In this document: positions 63,919 to 64,000 of the stretch, piece by piece
How the letters are laid out: each line of letters opens with the position of its first letter
Position numbering within the stretch: the first letter of the stretch is position 1
Assembly: GCA_963580285.1 (NCBI GenBank)
Contig: OY757023.1
Location: forward strand, 85,957,108 to 86,021,107
Direction: 5' to 3'
From: Lucinisca nassula
Lineage: Eukaryota; Mollusca; Bivalvia; Lucinida; Lucinidae
Length of the DNA: 64,000 bases
Made by a program: the position numbers and the translations under genes
Notes under the pieces: model-generated
What the model was told of the DNA's origin: nothing
What the model saw: the letters and a program-made list of their open reading frames with translations, nothing else
The model's database searches: none

Positions 63919-64000
63919 AGCCTCCGTGGTGCAGTGGTTACGCTACTCGCCTTGTAAACCAGGGATCGCAGGATCGATCCCGGGCTTCTCCAGACTTTCG
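63919..64000 (+). mobile_element. tRNA-derived SINE (family D), cut by window end
   Basis: AGCCTCCGTGGTGCAGTGGT head with A-box-like sequence and B box GGATCGATCCC, then GGGCTTCTCCAGACTTTCG, continuous with the 30804-30902 tail family. Confidence 0.85.

Overview
The window looks like nuclear DNA from a mollusc, most likely a bivalve. This rests on AT-rich intron-like sequence, a metazoan Ski/Sno gene split by introns, several tRNA-derived SINEs whose tails end in a GACGTTAAACC-type motif, a DIRS retrotransposon and many small hairpin transposons. The species cannot be named from the sequence alone. A run of exactly 200 N (40590-40789) is a scaffolding gap.

Left half (1-34.2 kb): this is largely one host gene on the minus strand. 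Coding exon 1 of a Ski/Sno transcriptional co-repressor lies at 33248-34141 and a second coding exon at 3018-3202. Exon 1 ends and exon 2 begins in phase 0, so they join in frame across an intron of about 30 kb. That intron holds two tandem arrays (75-bp unit at 7.6-9.3 kb, about 41-bp unit at 10.2-11.7 kb), a Harbinger-like element with TTA duplications (6229-7543), several hAT-like elements, many TTAA-flanked MITEs, SINEs, a dead LINE and an apparently intact 6.2-kb DIRS element (about 20698-26884). The DIRS element encodes a Gag-like SR-rich protein, an RT/RNase H and a tyrosine recombinase, in the same orientation as the host gene. A Tc1-like transposase relic (999-2313) lies beyond exon 2.

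Right half (34.2-64 kb): no host gene was recognised. It is repeat-rich intergenic or intronic DNA: palindromic MITEs with an internal GAGGCGGTTCTAAC-type hairpin, nested SINEs, a LINE 3' fragment inside a SINE (39064-39582), a 145-bp satellite (52.0-53.3 kb), a TIR-bounded repeat-filled element (54051-55361), microsatellites and triplet repeats.

The most distinctive features are four. (1) Small hairpin transposons flanked by TTAA and mostly ending in CCC (piggyBac-like), in several terminal families that share one palindromic core; the core also occurs outside them. (2) One of these MITEs begins within about 16-23 nt of the 5' splice site of both Ski exons. (3) The DIRS copy keeps its split inverted repeats, its internal complementary region and all open frames. 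(4) A clear template-switch rearrangement sits at a hairpin element (58135-58384, donor at 58729-58866). All family names come from motif recognition and terminal structure read by eye, not from database searches.
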